Numbered from the stretch's first letter, positions 47,686 to 59,280 are shown. The stretch is 64,000 nucleotides of DNA from Lycorma delicatula (GCF_047948215.1 NC_134460.1:16489501-16553500); one strand, 5' to 3'. The notes: generated by a model from the letters alone, not told the origin. Translations and numbers: made by a program.

Positions 47686-47690
<5 letters not shown>
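47624..47690 (-). tRNA. trnL2: trnL2(UAA) copy in NUMT
   Basis: The minus strand has acceptor TCTAAGA, GTGGCAGA, anticodon loop with TAA (CTTAAAA) and the returning ...CCTTAGA. It lies between cox1 and cox2 as usual in insects. Non-functional nuclear copy. Confidence 0.85.
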
Positions 47691-49218
<1,528 letters not shown>

Positions 49219-49222
49219 TGAG

Positions 49223-49283
49223 AATGGGATGGCTGATTTAGGCGATAGATTGTAAATTTATTTAAGGTTTTAAACCTCTCATT
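49223..49283 (+). tRNA. trnY: trnY(GUA) copy in NUMT
   Basis: Acceptor AATGGGA pairs with TCTCATT. Anticodon GTA in ATTGTAAAT. Order Y-C-W between cox1 and nad2 as expected. Confidence 0.82.
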
Positions 49284-49287
49284 ATTT

Positions 49288-49346
49288 GTCTTGTATTCAA
49301 TTATGATTCTATATTGCAAATATAGAGGTGCATTACTTGCTAAGGC
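49288..49346 (+). tRNA. trnC: trnC(GCA) copy in NUMT
   Basis: Anticodon GCA in a TCTATATTGCAAATATAGA stem-loop. Acceptor GTCTTG/TAAGGC with a wobble pair. Overlaps trnW by a few bases as in many insects. Confidence 0.82.
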
Positions 49347-49404
49347 TTATTTACAATAATAATTTTAACTTTGAAGGTTAATAGTTTTTTTAACTTAAAT
49401 CCTT
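49342..49404 (-). tRNA. trnW: trnW(UCA) copy in NUMT
   Basis: Minus strand: acceptor AAGGATT/AAGCCTT, anticodon arm TTAACCTTCAAAGTTAA with TCA. Reads UGA as Trp, in line with the code used in the coding parts. Confidence 0.85.
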
Positions 49405-49406
49405 CT

Positions 49407-50324
49407 TTAGTTTAATTTAAAGATTATTATTATTGGAATTCCTATTAAATTTAAGATAATTGGGATAATTGATTCTTTTTTTATTATTTTTTTTATTTTT
49501 GATTTATTTGATTTGGTTATTGTAGGGATTATTATGTTTAGGTATATGAATGTTGATAAAATTGATGAGGTTAGTATAATGAGTGGGATTATAGGTGTTA
49601 TACAAATTGTTGATTTTATAATTATTCATTTTATTAAAAATCCTATAGTTGGAGGTATGCCTCTTATTGATAATGATGAGATTATTAGGGATATTTTTGT
49701 TAAATTTGTTTGATTATTGATTTGGTTTAAAAAATTGATGTTATTTTTTTTAAATGTGTTTATTATAGTTAAGTTGATTGTGGTGTATATGATTAATAGA
49801 AAAATAAATTGTTGTTTTGAAATTATTACTGGTGAATTTGAGATTGATGAGTATGCTATTAATTTTTTTAGCGATGTTTGTTTTATTCCTGAGATTGGTG
49901 CCGTAATTATTGATGTTATTATTAGTTTAATTCTGGTTATTTGGGTTGCAATAATCGTGGGAATGATTTTTTGTATAGTTATTATAATACATATTTCTCA
50001 TCTTATTATTTGCATGATTCTTGGTACTCATAGGTGGAATGGGATTATACCTATTTTTATTAAAATTCTTTCATTAATGAGGCAGTTAATGATAGCATTA
50101 ATAATTATTGAGGTTATTATAATTGATGACGATATTCTTTGAATAATTAAATATTTTATAGATTGTTCATTTATTTTATTTCTTTTTTTTAAAAGGGGTA
50201 GAAAAGAAATTAAATTAATTTCTATAGATATTCATGAGAATATTATTCTGTTGGAGGATATTGTTATGATAATTCTTACGGTTATTGTTGTGATAAATAT
50301 TGTTTTTGATAAATTTATTTTAAT
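49407..50324 (-). pseudogene. nad2: nad2 (NUMT)
   Basis: Starts ATT at 50324 beside trnM. Reads MNLSKTMFITTMTVRIIMTM, then MMFSWMSMEINLISFLPLL. A frameshift near 50160 brings MKYLIIQSMSSSIM and NCLINESIL. NADH dehydrogenase subunit 2 in mitochondrial code. The TAA at 49407 ends it before trnW. The plus-strand frames at 49513 and 49717 are shadows of this gene. Confidence 0.88.
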
Positions 50325-50325
50325 T

Positions 50326-50387
50326 AAAAAGAGAATTTATTCATCGATGGAGTATGAACCCATAAGCTTAATTTAGCTTATCTTTTT
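50326..50387 (-). tRNA. trnM: trnM(CAU) copy in NUMT
   Basis: Minus strand: acceptor AAAAAGA/TCTTTTT, anticodon CAT in GGGTTCATACTCC. Confidence 0.88.
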
Positions 50388-50455
50388 GTAAAAGGATGTG
50401 TGATGCATTAAGAATTTTGATTTCTTCAGTTTCAGTTTAATTCTGGATTTTACAA
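50386..50455 (+). tRNA. trnQ: trnQ(UUG) copy in NUMT
   Basis: Acceptor TTGTAAA/TTTACAA is perfect. Anticodon TTG in AGAATTTTGATTTCT. Overlaps trnM by two bases. Confidence 0.85.
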
Positions 50456-50458
50456 TTT

Positions 50459-50521
50459 AGCATGAGTGAGGTTTCACTTAATTTACTTCATCAAAGTAAT
50501 CCTTTAATCAGGCATCTTGCT
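50459..50521 (-). tRNA. trnI: trnI(GAU) copy in NUMT
   Basis: Minus strand: TGCCTGATTAAAGGATTAC followed by an anticodon loop with GAT (TTACTTTGATGAAGTAA). Acceptor AGCAAGA/TCATGCT with one mismatch. Next to the control region as expected. Confidence 0.85.
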
Positions 50522-51560
50522 TGAGTATAAAAATCCATTGTTTTTTTTTTCCTTTTTTTTTATATATCATTTTTTTTATGCGGTACATTATTTGCTTATT
50601 TAATTTTTTTGCAATTTTTGAGTTTAATTTTTAAACATAAATTTTTTCGTTATAATAAGATATTTATATTATACCATTCAATTGATTAATTATTATGTTA
50701 CAAAAAAGAAAAAAGATAGTTATATTATAATATATATATTATATATAGTAATATATTTATTTAAATATATCTATTTCACCCTTTAATATTTAATCTTATT
50801 AAGTATAATATTTTAATTCATAAGTGTTATATAAATTAAAAAATTTATTATATAATAGATAACCTCTTATATTTAAATAAAGATTTTAATATAATATAGA
50901 TTTTTAGTTTAATGTAAAATAGTTTTTGTAAAGATAATCATCTAAAATAAATTATTTAATTAAATGCATCAATAAGATATTAAATTTTAATTTTAATTAA
51001 ATACTTATTTTATAAGAATTTAATTAAAATCAACTTTTAATTAAATTAAATAGGATTTTATTAAAAATAATTTTATTCATTCAAATAAATTTTAAAGTTT
51101 AAAAAACCTAAGGAATATAATTATATTATGATAAGTGTATTTAAAAATATATAATTAAAAAAAAAAAAAAAAATCCTCATGGTTTAATTCCTATCTTAAG
51201 TTTTAGTTTAGTAAAATAATTACATATGTTTTATTTAAGTATTTATTTTGGTTCTTTAAAAACAAATTTATTATTATACTATTGTTATTTGTGATGTTAA
51301 GATTATTGTTGTTTAAGTTTACTTTCATATATTTTGAACCATTGTTTTTTTTTTTATAGAAAATTATGATAATGTTAGGGGTAGCTTTATCTTATATTTG
51401 TGTGGCTTTTAGATATCAACTTTTAAGTTTACTTTTATTTATTTTAACTACTGTTTTTTTATTTAAATTAGATAATGTTAGGGTAGCTTTATTTAATATT
51501 TCTTTTTCTTAAATTATTAGCTTTTGATTTTATTGACTGGTTTAAGCTATAATTTTATTT
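50522..51560. other. Mitochondrial control region (NUMT copy)
   Basis: About 1 kb of extreme AT richness between trnI and 12S. It starts with a pyrimidine-rich T/C run (50539-50580) and holds A/T runs and a poly-A (51157-51172). A tandem duplication with ~110-bp period (TTTAAGTTTACTTT at 51312 and 51422, GATAATGTTAGGG in each) lies at its right side. In mitochondria this region holds replication and transcription origins. Here it is a fossil. Confidence 0.8.
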
Positions 51561-52403
51561 AACTTCAGTTAGGGGTAGCTTGAAGTTATGTTTGCTCGAG
51601 GGAGGAGATCCTTTTTTGAATGTAATTTGTTGTTTAAAATTTTGGAGTTAAGGTCCCCTTTAAATATAGTTTTTAAAAAAATTTGATTTTTGTTTTAAAA
51701 TTTGGCTTTAAATTTATAACGCATGTAAATTTTTGTTAGGTTAAATATCCTTAATGGTGAATTTTTATTTTCAGTGTTAAGGTTTTTTAATTTAATTTTT
51801 TAATTTAAGTTATATTTTTTAGAACCAAAAAATGTTGTGCCAGCATTTGCGGTTATTCCTCAGGTTCAAGTTAATTTTTTTTAGAATTTAGTCTTATTTG
51901 GTTTTAATATTTTGTATTTAGGTGAAATTTATACAATAAATTTTTTTTTTTCTATGTAAATTTGAATTTAAACCGGGATTAGATACCCTGTTATTCTTAA
52001 TTAGTAATTTTTTTCTAAGGTAGTATATTTTTTATAATTGAAATTTAATAGATCTGGCGGTTTTTAAATCTTTTTAGAGGAACCTGTAATTTAATGATAT
52101 TCCACGATTTTTTGTACCTTTTTTTCTTGTATATCTCTGTCGTTGAGTGTAATGAAAATTTATTTTCTTTTTCTTTTTAAAGATTTATGTTAGGTCAAGA
52201 TGCAGTTATAAAGAGGTTATTATGGGTTACATTAATTTTTGTTTTTTAATTTTTTAATTTGATTAAATCTGAATTTGGATTTAATAGTAATTTTTTTTAA
52301 TAAATTTTTTGAATTTTGCTCTTAATTATGTACATATCGCCCGTCACTCTCATAAATTGAGATAAGTCGTAACAAAGTAGATGTACTGGAAAGTGTATCT
52401 AGA
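51561..52403 (+). rRNA. rrnS: 12S rRNA (rrnS) copy in NUMT
   Basis: Diagnostic blocks in order: GTGCCAGCATTTGCGGTTAT (530-loop, about 51838), GGGATTAGATACCCTGTTAT (about 51976), TACATATCGCCCGTCACTCT (about 52331), GATAAGTCGTAACAAAGTAG and GTACTGGAAAGTGTATCTAG. The 3' end abuts trnV. The 5' end is estimated from usual length. Confidence 0.92.
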
Positions 52404-52468
52404 ATCGGACTTCGGTTTATTCTTATTTACAATAAGATTTTTTACTGTTCAATTCAGTTGAGTCTGAT
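52404..52468 (+). tRNA. trnV: trnV(UAC) copy in NUMT
   Basis: Acceptor ATCGGAC/GTCTGAT, anticodon arm TCTTATTTACAATAAGA with TAC. In its usual place between 12S and 16S. Confidence 0.88.
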
Positions 52469-52495
52469 AGGTTTTTTTTTTTTATTTGATTTTCT

Positions 52496-53669
52496 TTAAT
52501 TTAGTTATATATAACAGTTAAACTTTAATATGTTCCTATTGCTATACACAAATAACGAAAATCTTACAGCAAACATCTGTTTTCAGTATCGGTAGTCATA
52601 AAAAATTTCAGCATAAATATCAATCACTTTTTATAATTAAGTAAAACAATATAACCAAAGAAAAAAAAAGTTTGAGAATTTCATTTTTTCAATGTTTATA
52701 CAAGAGCATCAATATATCATGTAACCCATCATGTGTGTTTACGTAGAAGAAAATAATAAAATATTTGGAAAAGGAGATATTATAAATTAAGGTAAAAGAA
52801 TGGCTAAATTGAGACATAGGGCGACAGGAAATATCTACAATAAACAAAGTTAACATCATATATAATCTTCCACTTGTATATACGTATAAATATGCATACG
52901 TATACGAAAAATTTGGACTTTAATAAATTTTATATAATCCAAATTTATAAACATTTCAAGACATAATATAAGGAAGCTCCGAGTGTTTTGTCATTCTCCT
53001 AAATTATTACAGTAAATAAAGTAACGTTGAAATTTAAAAATATTTATCTTACAGATAAAATAATATCGTTAAAAAAAGACAAAAAAATGTAAAATTTAAT
53101 TTATCATTTTATATTATTTTATTCACTCTTTCGTAAGATTTATTCGAGCAATAATAAACACACTTTTGTCCTTTTGTCCTTGAAAAATGACGTAGTTGAC
53201 ACAATAGAGACGAATACTGGTTTATACTGGTTTAGCACTAGCATATAAGACGAAGGACATTTAAACCGTTACAAGCTGCGCTAACCTTGAGTACAGTGTT
53301 GCCAACTGACATAATACGGAGAAATAAAATTTATTTATGCGTGACTTCTACCTTCTTAATTTTAGGGTTGAGTCCTTTTTGAAACACCTAATATAGTATA
53401 TTAGATTGACTTATACCTGATAAAAGATATTCATTCTCATGAACCTATGAATCAAACGAATCAATTCTTTCAACAATTGCATTTATCACGTCTTCCTGTT
53501 TTATAGTAAAATTTTTAAATTTAATTAATTCCTTAAGTACATCTAATTTGCTTAAGCAAATTCAACATGAGCAAGTGTACCTCTATTATTATCTCTTAAC
53601 GTGAAGATGTACCTTTTATCTAGTAATTGACGGGCTAATTCTTTATATTCATTTAATTGTTAATTTAGT
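52496..53669. mobile_element. 1.15-kb non-mitochondrial insertion inside 16S, with candidate 10-bp target duplication
   Basis: Between trnV (plus ~30 bases of T-rich 16S start) and recognisable 16S, 52506-53659 has higher GC and CG content and no rRNA blocks. The flanks both read TTAATTTAGT (52496-52505 and 53660-53669), fitting a target-site duplication. No reading frame or terminal inverted repeat was seen. Class unknown. Confidence 0.7.
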
Positions 53670-54757
53670 ATTGGATAAATAAATTTAGAATAATAATTTT
53701 TTTTTAGTACCTTTTGTATCAGGGTTAATTAATTTTTTTAATTTATTTTTTTTCCCCCGAATAGTGAAGATCTATCTTAATCTGTATTTTATTGTGGAAT
53801 GATTATTTATAAGTTTGGGATTGTTTCGATATGAAATTCATTTCTTTTTATATGTGGTTATCTGGTAGATTGATTTAATCGAGAATTTCTTTTTGTTAAT
53901 TTTTTTTTTCATTTTGAAATTTTATATTAAGGGTGGATAAGCTCTTTTTTTATATATAATTTTTTTTTTATTTTTCTTGTTGGATTAGAATCTTTCATCA
54001 TTTAAAGTTCGTTGTAGATTAAATTGGGTTTTTTTATGTTTATTTTTTACTGGATTTTAATTAATTTTTTTATTTTTAATTATGATTAAATTAGTAGATT
54101 TAAAAATTTTATTTATGAATTAGGCAAGAAATAATTTCGCCTGTTTATCAAAAACATGTCCTTTTGTAATTTATTTAAGGTTTGGCCTGCTCAATGATTT
54201 AAATAGCCGCAGTATTTTGACTGTGCTAAGGTAGCATAATAATTAGTCTTTTAATTGAGGTCTGGAATGAATGGTTTGACGAGAATTATACTTTATTTTT
54301 GAAATTTAGTTTGAATTTTATTTTTAAGTTAAAAAGCTTAAATTTAGGAGAGGATAAGACCTTATAGATCTTTATTTTATTTTAAAATTTTTTTTCTTTA
54401 GTTTATTTTTTAAATTTTTATTAATTAAATTTTGTTGGGATGACAAATAAAATTTTAATCTTTATTTTTTTTTTTACTTTTTTTTTATATGTAATTGATC
54501 CTTTATTTTGATTAAAATATTAAGATACCTTAGGGATAACAGCGTTATAAATCTGGAGAGTTCTTATTGATAGATTTGTTTGCGACCTCGATGTTGGATT
54601 AAAAGTTTCTGTGGGGTAGGTTTTACAGTTTTGGGCCTGTTCGACCTTTAAAATTTTACATGATCTGAGTTCAAGCCGGCGTGAGCCAGATTGGTTTCTA
54701 TCTTCTTTAAATTTATTTTAATTGGTACGAAAGGATTTTTGGTAATATAATAATTTA
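53660..54757 (+). rRNA. rrnL: 16S rRNA (rrnL) copy in NUMT, 5' part interrupted
   Basis: Blocks: GTACCTTTTGTATCAGGGTT (53708), CTCAATGATTTAAATAGCCG, TTGACTGTGCTAAGGTAGCA (54217), AATTGAGGTCTGGAATGAAT, ATACCTTAGGGATAACAGCG (54525), TTGCGACCTCGATGTTGGAT and GGTACGAAAGGA. These are domain IV-V peptidyl-transferase landmarks of large-subunit rRNA. The 3' end abuts trnL1. Confidence 0.93.
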
Positions 54758-54760
54758 TTT

Positions 54761-54822
54761 ACTAATTTGGCAGATTTAAGTGCTTTAAATTTAGAATTTA
54801 ATAATGTATTTTTACAGTTAGT
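54761..54822 (+). tRNA. trnL1: trnL1(UAG) copy in NUMT
   Basis: Acceptor ACTAATT/AGTTAGT, TGGCAGA D arm, anticodon TAG in AATTTAGAATT. Between 16S and nad1 as expected. Confidence 0.88.
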
Positions 54823-55372
54823 AAATGTTTATTCTTAGTTCTTTTTTTTTATTTATTTTTATTCTTTTGGGTGTTTTTTTTTAGTTATTTTTTGTTTTAT
54901 TTTATATTGCGAGTCTTTTAATTTGAATTATTTTTGTTATTTTCAGTTGGATGTTTGGTTTATTTTTTTTTCTTTTCCTTAATTTATAATTTTTCTTTCT
55001 TGTATTTTGGCTGAAACTAATCGTTCTCCATTTGATTTTTCTGAGGGTGAGTCAGAGTTGGTTTCTGGATTTAATGTTGAATACAGATCATTTAGATTCT
55101 CTTTATTTTTTTTATCTGAATATAGAAATATAATATTTATGAGATTTTTTACTTGTTTAGTTTTTTTGGGGGGTGATTGTATAATTTTTTTTTTTATTAG
55201 GGTTGTTTTTCTTATTTATTTTTTTTGTATGGGTTCGTGGTTCCTTTCCTCGTTATCGTTATGATAAATTAATATATATATGTGTTGAAGGAGCTATTTA
55301 CCTGTTACTTTAAATTATATTTTGGTTTTTATTTGTTTTAGGATTTTTTTGTTTTTCATTATTTTAAGGTGA
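54823..55372 (+). pseudogene. nad1: nad1 (NUMT), internally deleted
   Basis: A short T-rich start is followed by the second half of NADH dehydrogenase subunit 1: [40 protein letters not shown] (AGA read as Ser) and, one frame off, [17 protein letters not shown] with SYLPVTLNY. About 550 bp against a usual ~930 bp: most of the N-terminal half, with the quinone-site loops, is deleted, and a frameshift lies near 55230. Confidence 0.9.
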
Positions 55373-55378
55373 AAAAAA

Positions 55379-55439
55379 AGTTAATAGTATTTTATACTTT
55401 CCTATAATTTCAAGTTATATTGCTTTGAGCTTATTAACT
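55379..55439 (-). tRNA. trnS2: trnS2(UGA) copy in NUMT
   Basis: Minus strand: acceptor AGTTAAT/ATTAACT perfect, anticodon arm TATAACTTGAAATTATA with TGA. Between cob and nad1 as usual. Confidence 0.87.
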
Positions 55440-55456
55440 TATAACTTATCTCATTT

Positions 55457-56565
55457 CTATGCAGACATGGGATGAATAATAAAAAATGAAAAGTAAATTG
55501 CGGTTAAGATTTGTCCTGTAATAATATATGGTTCTTCTACTGGTCGTGCGCCGATTCATGTGAGTAAAATAAATGTATTTACTATAGTTCAAAATATTAT
55601 TTTATTTATCGGGTAGAATGATCTTGTTTGGAATTTTATTTTTATTGAGAATGGTATCGATATAATAATTATAATCGATATTATTAGTGCTACTACTACT
55701 ACTCCTAATTTTCTAGGGATAGATCGTAGAATTGCATATGCGAATAGAAAGTATCATTCTGGTTGAATGTGTGGAGGTGTTCTTAGTGGATTTGCTGGTG
55801 TAAAATTTTCTGGGTCTATAGTGAGAAATGGATTTAAATTAATTATTATTGTAAAAATTATTATTGTTATTGCTATTCCTAAGATATCCTTTGTTGTAAA
55901 GTAGGGGTGAAATGGAATTTTGTCAATATTGTTTTTCATACCTAGTGGGTTGGATGATCCGGATTCGTGTAGGAATATTAGGTGTAACATTACTATTATT
56001 GATAAGATGAATGGTAAAATAAAGTGGAATGTGAAGAATCGATTTAGCGTAGGATTGTCTACAGCAAATCCCCCCCTCCTCATCCTCATTGTACTACTAT
56101 TTCTCCTATGTAAGGAATTGCTGAAATTAAGTTTGTAATTACTGTTGCTCCTCAGAAGGATATTTGACCTCACGGTAGTACATATACTACGAATGCGGTT
56201 GCCATTAACGTTAAAAGAATTAATGATCCTGATATTCATGTTTTCTTTTATTTAAATGATCCATAATATATACCTCGTCCTGCGTGTATAAAAATTAAAA
56301 TGAAGAATAATGATGCACCATTTGCGTGAATATTTGGAATTATTCATCCGTAATTCACCTCTCGGGTAATATGTACAATTCTTTTAAAAGCTTTATCAAT
56401 TCTTGGTGAATAATGTATCGCTAGGAATAATCCTGAAATAATTTGAATTATTAAGCGTATTCGTAGAAGCGATCCAAAGTTTCATCGTAATGAAATATTT
56501 GATGGTCTTGGTAAATCAATTAAGAAGGAATTAATCGGTCTTAATTTACGTATCGATTTAAACAT
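55457..56565 (-). pseudogene. cob: cob (NUMT), cytochrome b
   Basis: Starts ATG at 56565: [54 protein letters not shown] (heme-ligand region), GRGMYYGSFK, then a TAA in place of a Trp codon. Later [20 protein letters not shown], a frameshift in a G run near 56070, [11 protein letters not shown], and the C-terminus [20 protein letters not shown] with IIHPMSA-stop at 55457. The span is 1109 bp, not a multiple of three. Confidence 0.92.
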
Positions 56566-57055
56566 AAGTTTTTTTAAGTGGTCCTTCAAATGTTCTTACG
56601 ATGTTGTTTACTGAGATTATTGTAATAATTAAGATTAATATTATTATAATTGTAATATTTATTTTATATATTCTAAAAAATTTTCTTGTTGATTTTTCTT
56701 CAGTTAGTTCGGTTGTCATTTCCTTTATTTCATTAAGTTTAGTAATTATTTCTGTTGTTGGATCTAAATTTCTTATTATAACAGAAATTAATGCGACTAA
56801 TATTCAGATTAAAAAAATTTTTGTTCTTGGTTTGAATTTTTAATTTGATGCAATTCTTGATATATATATATATATGAATATAATTATTAGTCCTCCTACT
56901 GTTGTTAAGAATATAATATAAAGATATCATATCATGATGATTTAATTATTATTGAATTATTTCTGCACATTAGGGCTGTTTGGAAAATTAGTATTGATCC
57001 TAGTGATATAGGGTGTTTAAGTATTGGAGATATAATAATGTTTGATAAAATTAAT
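56558..57055 (-). pseudogene. nad6: nad6 (NUMT)
   Basis: Mitochondrial-code text HPMSLGSMLIFQTALM, then after frame changes FLTTVGGLMIMFMYMYMSSI, the conserved middle of NADH dehydrogenase subunit 6. A divergent, mostly charged C-terminal part ends in GPLKKTYV-stop, overlapping the cob start. (TA)n growth at 56862-56875 lies inside it. trnT and trnP, normally next, are missing. Confidence 0.85.
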
Positions 57056-57059
57056 TCCT

Positions 57060-57331
57060 TTGTTTTTTGTTTTTTGATGTTTTGAGTTTTTTATATTTTT
57101 ATTTTGGTTTAATTTATTTTTATTTTTTCAGTTCTATGTGATTTTTAAGATTTTATTCTTCAGGGTTTTTTTAAATCGGTTTTTTAGTTTTTGTTATTTT
57201 AGTTATAGATTAGTTGATTAGAATATTTTGTTTCGAGTGGTTTAGTTGGATTTTTGCAATGGTTAGGATTTTTTTTTGATAGGTTTACTTTAAATATTCT
57301 TAGGGGTTTTATTTTTTTATTTTTTTTTTTT
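57060..57331 (+). pseudogene. nad5: nad5 3' remnant (NUMT)
   Basis: SWLEYFVSSGLVGFLQWLGF then FFFDSFTLNILSG fits the extreme C-terminus of NADH dehydrogenase subunit 5. The location directly before trnF is as expected. The preceding T-rich 130 bp may be more nad5. nad4L, nad4, trnH and about 85% of nad5 are absent. The assignment relies on position and a short match. Confidence 0.65.
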
Positions 57332-57393
57332 GTTCGGATAGCTTAATTAAAAGCCTAACATTGAAATTGTTATTATGAATTTTTTCTCTGGAT
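57332..57393 (+). tRNA. trnF: trnF(GAA) copy in NUMT
   Basis: Acceptor GTTCGGA/TCTGGAT (with wobble pairs), D arm GCTTAATTAAAAGC, anticodon arm TAACATTGAAATTGTTA with GAA. Confidence 0.85.
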
Positions 57394-57453
57394 ATTTATA
57401 AAATTTATTTATTTATACGTTGAAAGTGTATTGTTTTTTTAAACTATATAAAT
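57394..57453 (-). tRNA. trnE: trnE(UUC) copy in NUMT
   Basis: Minus strand: acceptor ATTTATA/TATAAAT, D arm GTTTAAAAAAAC, anticodon loop CTTTCAA with TTC. T arm made of A/T repeats. Confidence 0.8.
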
Positions 57454-57455
57454 AA

Positions 57456-57508
57456 GAATAAAGTGATTTCACTTGAAAGGTAGTTAGCGGCTCCTTTACT
57501 TTTTATTC
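57456..57508 (-). tRNA. trnS1: trnS1(GCU) copy in NUMT
   Basis: Minus strand: anticodon GCT in GGAGCCGCTAACTACC, ends GAATAAA/TTTATTC complementary. No standard D arm, as usual for insect trnS1. Ends approximate. Confidence 0.78.
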
Positions 57509-57510
57509 TT

Positions 57511-57574
57511 TTAACTGGATATAATATGATATTTTTTCATTAACAGTGAATAGCTTCTATTTAGCTTCAGTTAA
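57511..57574 (-). tRNA. trnN: trnN(GUU) copy in NUMT
   Basis: Minus strand: acceptor TTAACTG/CAGTTAA perfect, D arm, anticodon GTT in TTCACTGTTAATGAA. Confidence 0.87.
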
Positions 57575-57576
57575 AT

Positions 57577-57638
57577 TGAGTATGAGGATTATCCTTAAAA
57601 TTAAGTCGAAATTAATTGTAATTTTACTTCTTTACTCT
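57577..57638 (-). tRNA. trnR: trnR(UCG) copy in NUMT
   Basis: Minus strand: anticodon TCG in AATTTCGACTT, ends GAGTA/TACTC complementary. In order N-R-A as expected. Confidence 0.8.
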
Positions 57639-57643
57639 ATTTA

Positions 57644-57706
57644 AGAGAAATTGATTATTCAATAATTTTTATTTGCAAAGTAAATGTTATATTTAACTAT
57701 TCTCCT
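57644..57706 (-). tRNA. trnA: trnA(UGC) copy in NUMT
   Basis: Minus strand: acceptor AGGAGAA/TTTCTCT, anticodon TGC in TTTACTTTGCAAATAAA. Touches the nad3 stop. Confidence 0.85.
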
Positions 57707-58053
57707 TAATTTCTTCATTCTAGTATTCCTATTTTTCATTCATGGATAAGTCCTATAATTAGAATTAAGATTGTAACTGTTGATGAAATTAGTCATTCTT
57801 CTATAATTATTATTTTTGTTGAGAATATTGGTATGATTATTGAAATTTCAATGTCAAAGATTAAAAGGATTGTTGCAATTAAAAAGAAGTGAGTAGAAAA
57901 CGATTTTCGTGTTGATATTTTTGAAAATCCACATTCGAATGGTGAATTTTTTTCTCGTCTTATTTTTTTTTTTTTAGAGGTTAATATTGTGAATATTATT
58001 ATTATAATAATGATTGATCTTAGTGAAATTATTGTTATTGTAATTTTGATTAT
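57706..58053 (-). pseudogene. nad3: nad3 (NUMT), frame largely open
   Basis: Reads in mitochondrial code, with no break I could find, from the start by trnG to TAA at 57706-57708. Blocks are [36 protein letters not shown] and ILIIGLIHEWKIGILEW. The length of about 116 codons matches NADH dehydrogenase subunit 3. The start codon is uncertain (ATA at 58053 or a later ATC/ATT). Under the nuclear code its TGA codons would be stops. Confidence 0.9.
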
Positions 58054-58113
58054 CTTAATTTTATTTAATCTATTAGTTGGAGGCTAATTATACTTTTTGT
58101 ACTAAAAAGATTA
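58050..58113 (-). tRNA. trnG: trnG(UCC) copy in NUMT
   Basis: Minus strand: acceptor TAATCTT/AAGATAA with one mismatch, anticodon arm ATTAGCCTCCAACTAAT with TCC. Between cox3 and nad3 as expected. Confidence 0.82.
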
Positions 58114-58116
58114 TTA

Positions 58117-58289
58117 TTATTTTCCTCATCAGTAAATTGAAAGATATAGCAATAATCAAATTACGTCTACAAAATGTCAGTATCAAATTGCTACTTCTAA
58201 GCCTAGGTGATGTCTGGTGAAAAATGTATCTTTATGCATCGTACCGTTGAGATTATAATGAAGGTTGTTCCCACAATTACATGAATACC
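58117..58289 (-). pseudogene. cox3: cox3 3' fragment (NUMT right edge)
   Basis: Reads GIHVIVGTTFIIISTVR, IKIHFSP, then after a one-base loss [20 protein letters not shown] and YLSIYWWGK-stop at 58117: the last ~57 codons of cytochrome oxidase subunit III. Similarity ends at about 58289, where repeat R4 begins; the upstream Met frame to 58406 is a chance fusion with that repeat. Confidence 0.92.
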
Positions 58290-59242
58290 GTTCAGGTAAA
58301 AAGATACACGAAAGTCGCAAATTTGCTCATCTATTAGACGCACAGGAATGAAAAATTGTAACCGCAAAATGGAGGCTTCTAGAAAACTATTATTCTTGAT
58401 CGACAAAATATTTTAGGTTAAAACAACAAAATCAAACAATACGGACGATTCCCTCGATATATTATGTAATTAAGACGAATCTGAGGTCATACTCGGCTTT
58501 AATTTCTTTGTCGTATAGTATCCGCATTTGAAATTACTTTTTACGGGTGAAGACAATCCTTTATATGCCCGCTGGCAAATAAATTAAATATTAATAGAAT
58601 TTTTTTGTTACTATTATTAAATAATTCGATTTAAAGTAATTTAATTTTAGACTGGATTAATTTAAAAAATTTTAAATTATTTTCACGGCCTTCGAAACAA
58701 CTAAATAATTAACCGATATTAATTTGTACTCATATTAATACAGTAAAATAAGCTTTAACACGATCGCCCCCTACCCCTTTAGCAAATCTATAAAAATGAT
58801 TATTCTACTGAATAATCGTGAAAATTTTTCCGTCAAATCTGATACAGAAAGAAGTATAACAAATAATTTGATTTTATCAAATATTATTAGTTTTACGCTC
58901 TTCTACACGCTTTTGTTTCTGCGCTAATCTTTTCATTTCAGAGGACTTCTTACAGTTTCTAGATCTACCTTGGCATATTAACTACATCTAATGCGTTTAC
59001 GGAAATACGCAATAGAAGCTAATCGACAGCCTGCCTACGACGACTGTTCGAAGACTAATACGCTAAATTTTCAAACGGCATGAAATAAGCGTGTCAAGTG
59101 TAGGGTAAATTGTTCTACAACCGAAGAAAAAATTGAGATTTTTTGTTGGTTTTTTCTCAGTCGATAATAAATGCAAAACTCGAAAGCTTGTGAATGGTGG
59201 ATGGTAGTGAAGAATGGAAAACATTTTAGCATATTCCGGCGG

Positions 59243-59280
<38 letters not shown>

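Noticed and set aside
49513..50142. Two plus-strand open frames of 66 and 141 residues
   Set aside because: They lie antisense to the nad2 pseudogene and reflect its mitochondrial base composition.
55754..56239. 161-residue minus-strand frame
   Set aside because: Shadow of cob in another frame under the nuclear code; the true cytochrome b reading is a mitochondrial-code frame on the same strand.
58050..58113. Possible loss of the T arm in trnG, and likewise in trnE at 57394
   Set aside because: Taking the next downstream complementary acceptor strand gives complete 60-64 nt tRNAs, so no arm is missing.
58203..58406. 67-residue minus frame crossing the NUMT edge
   Set aside because: Chance fusion of a cox3 fragment with repeat R4; no family has this architecture.
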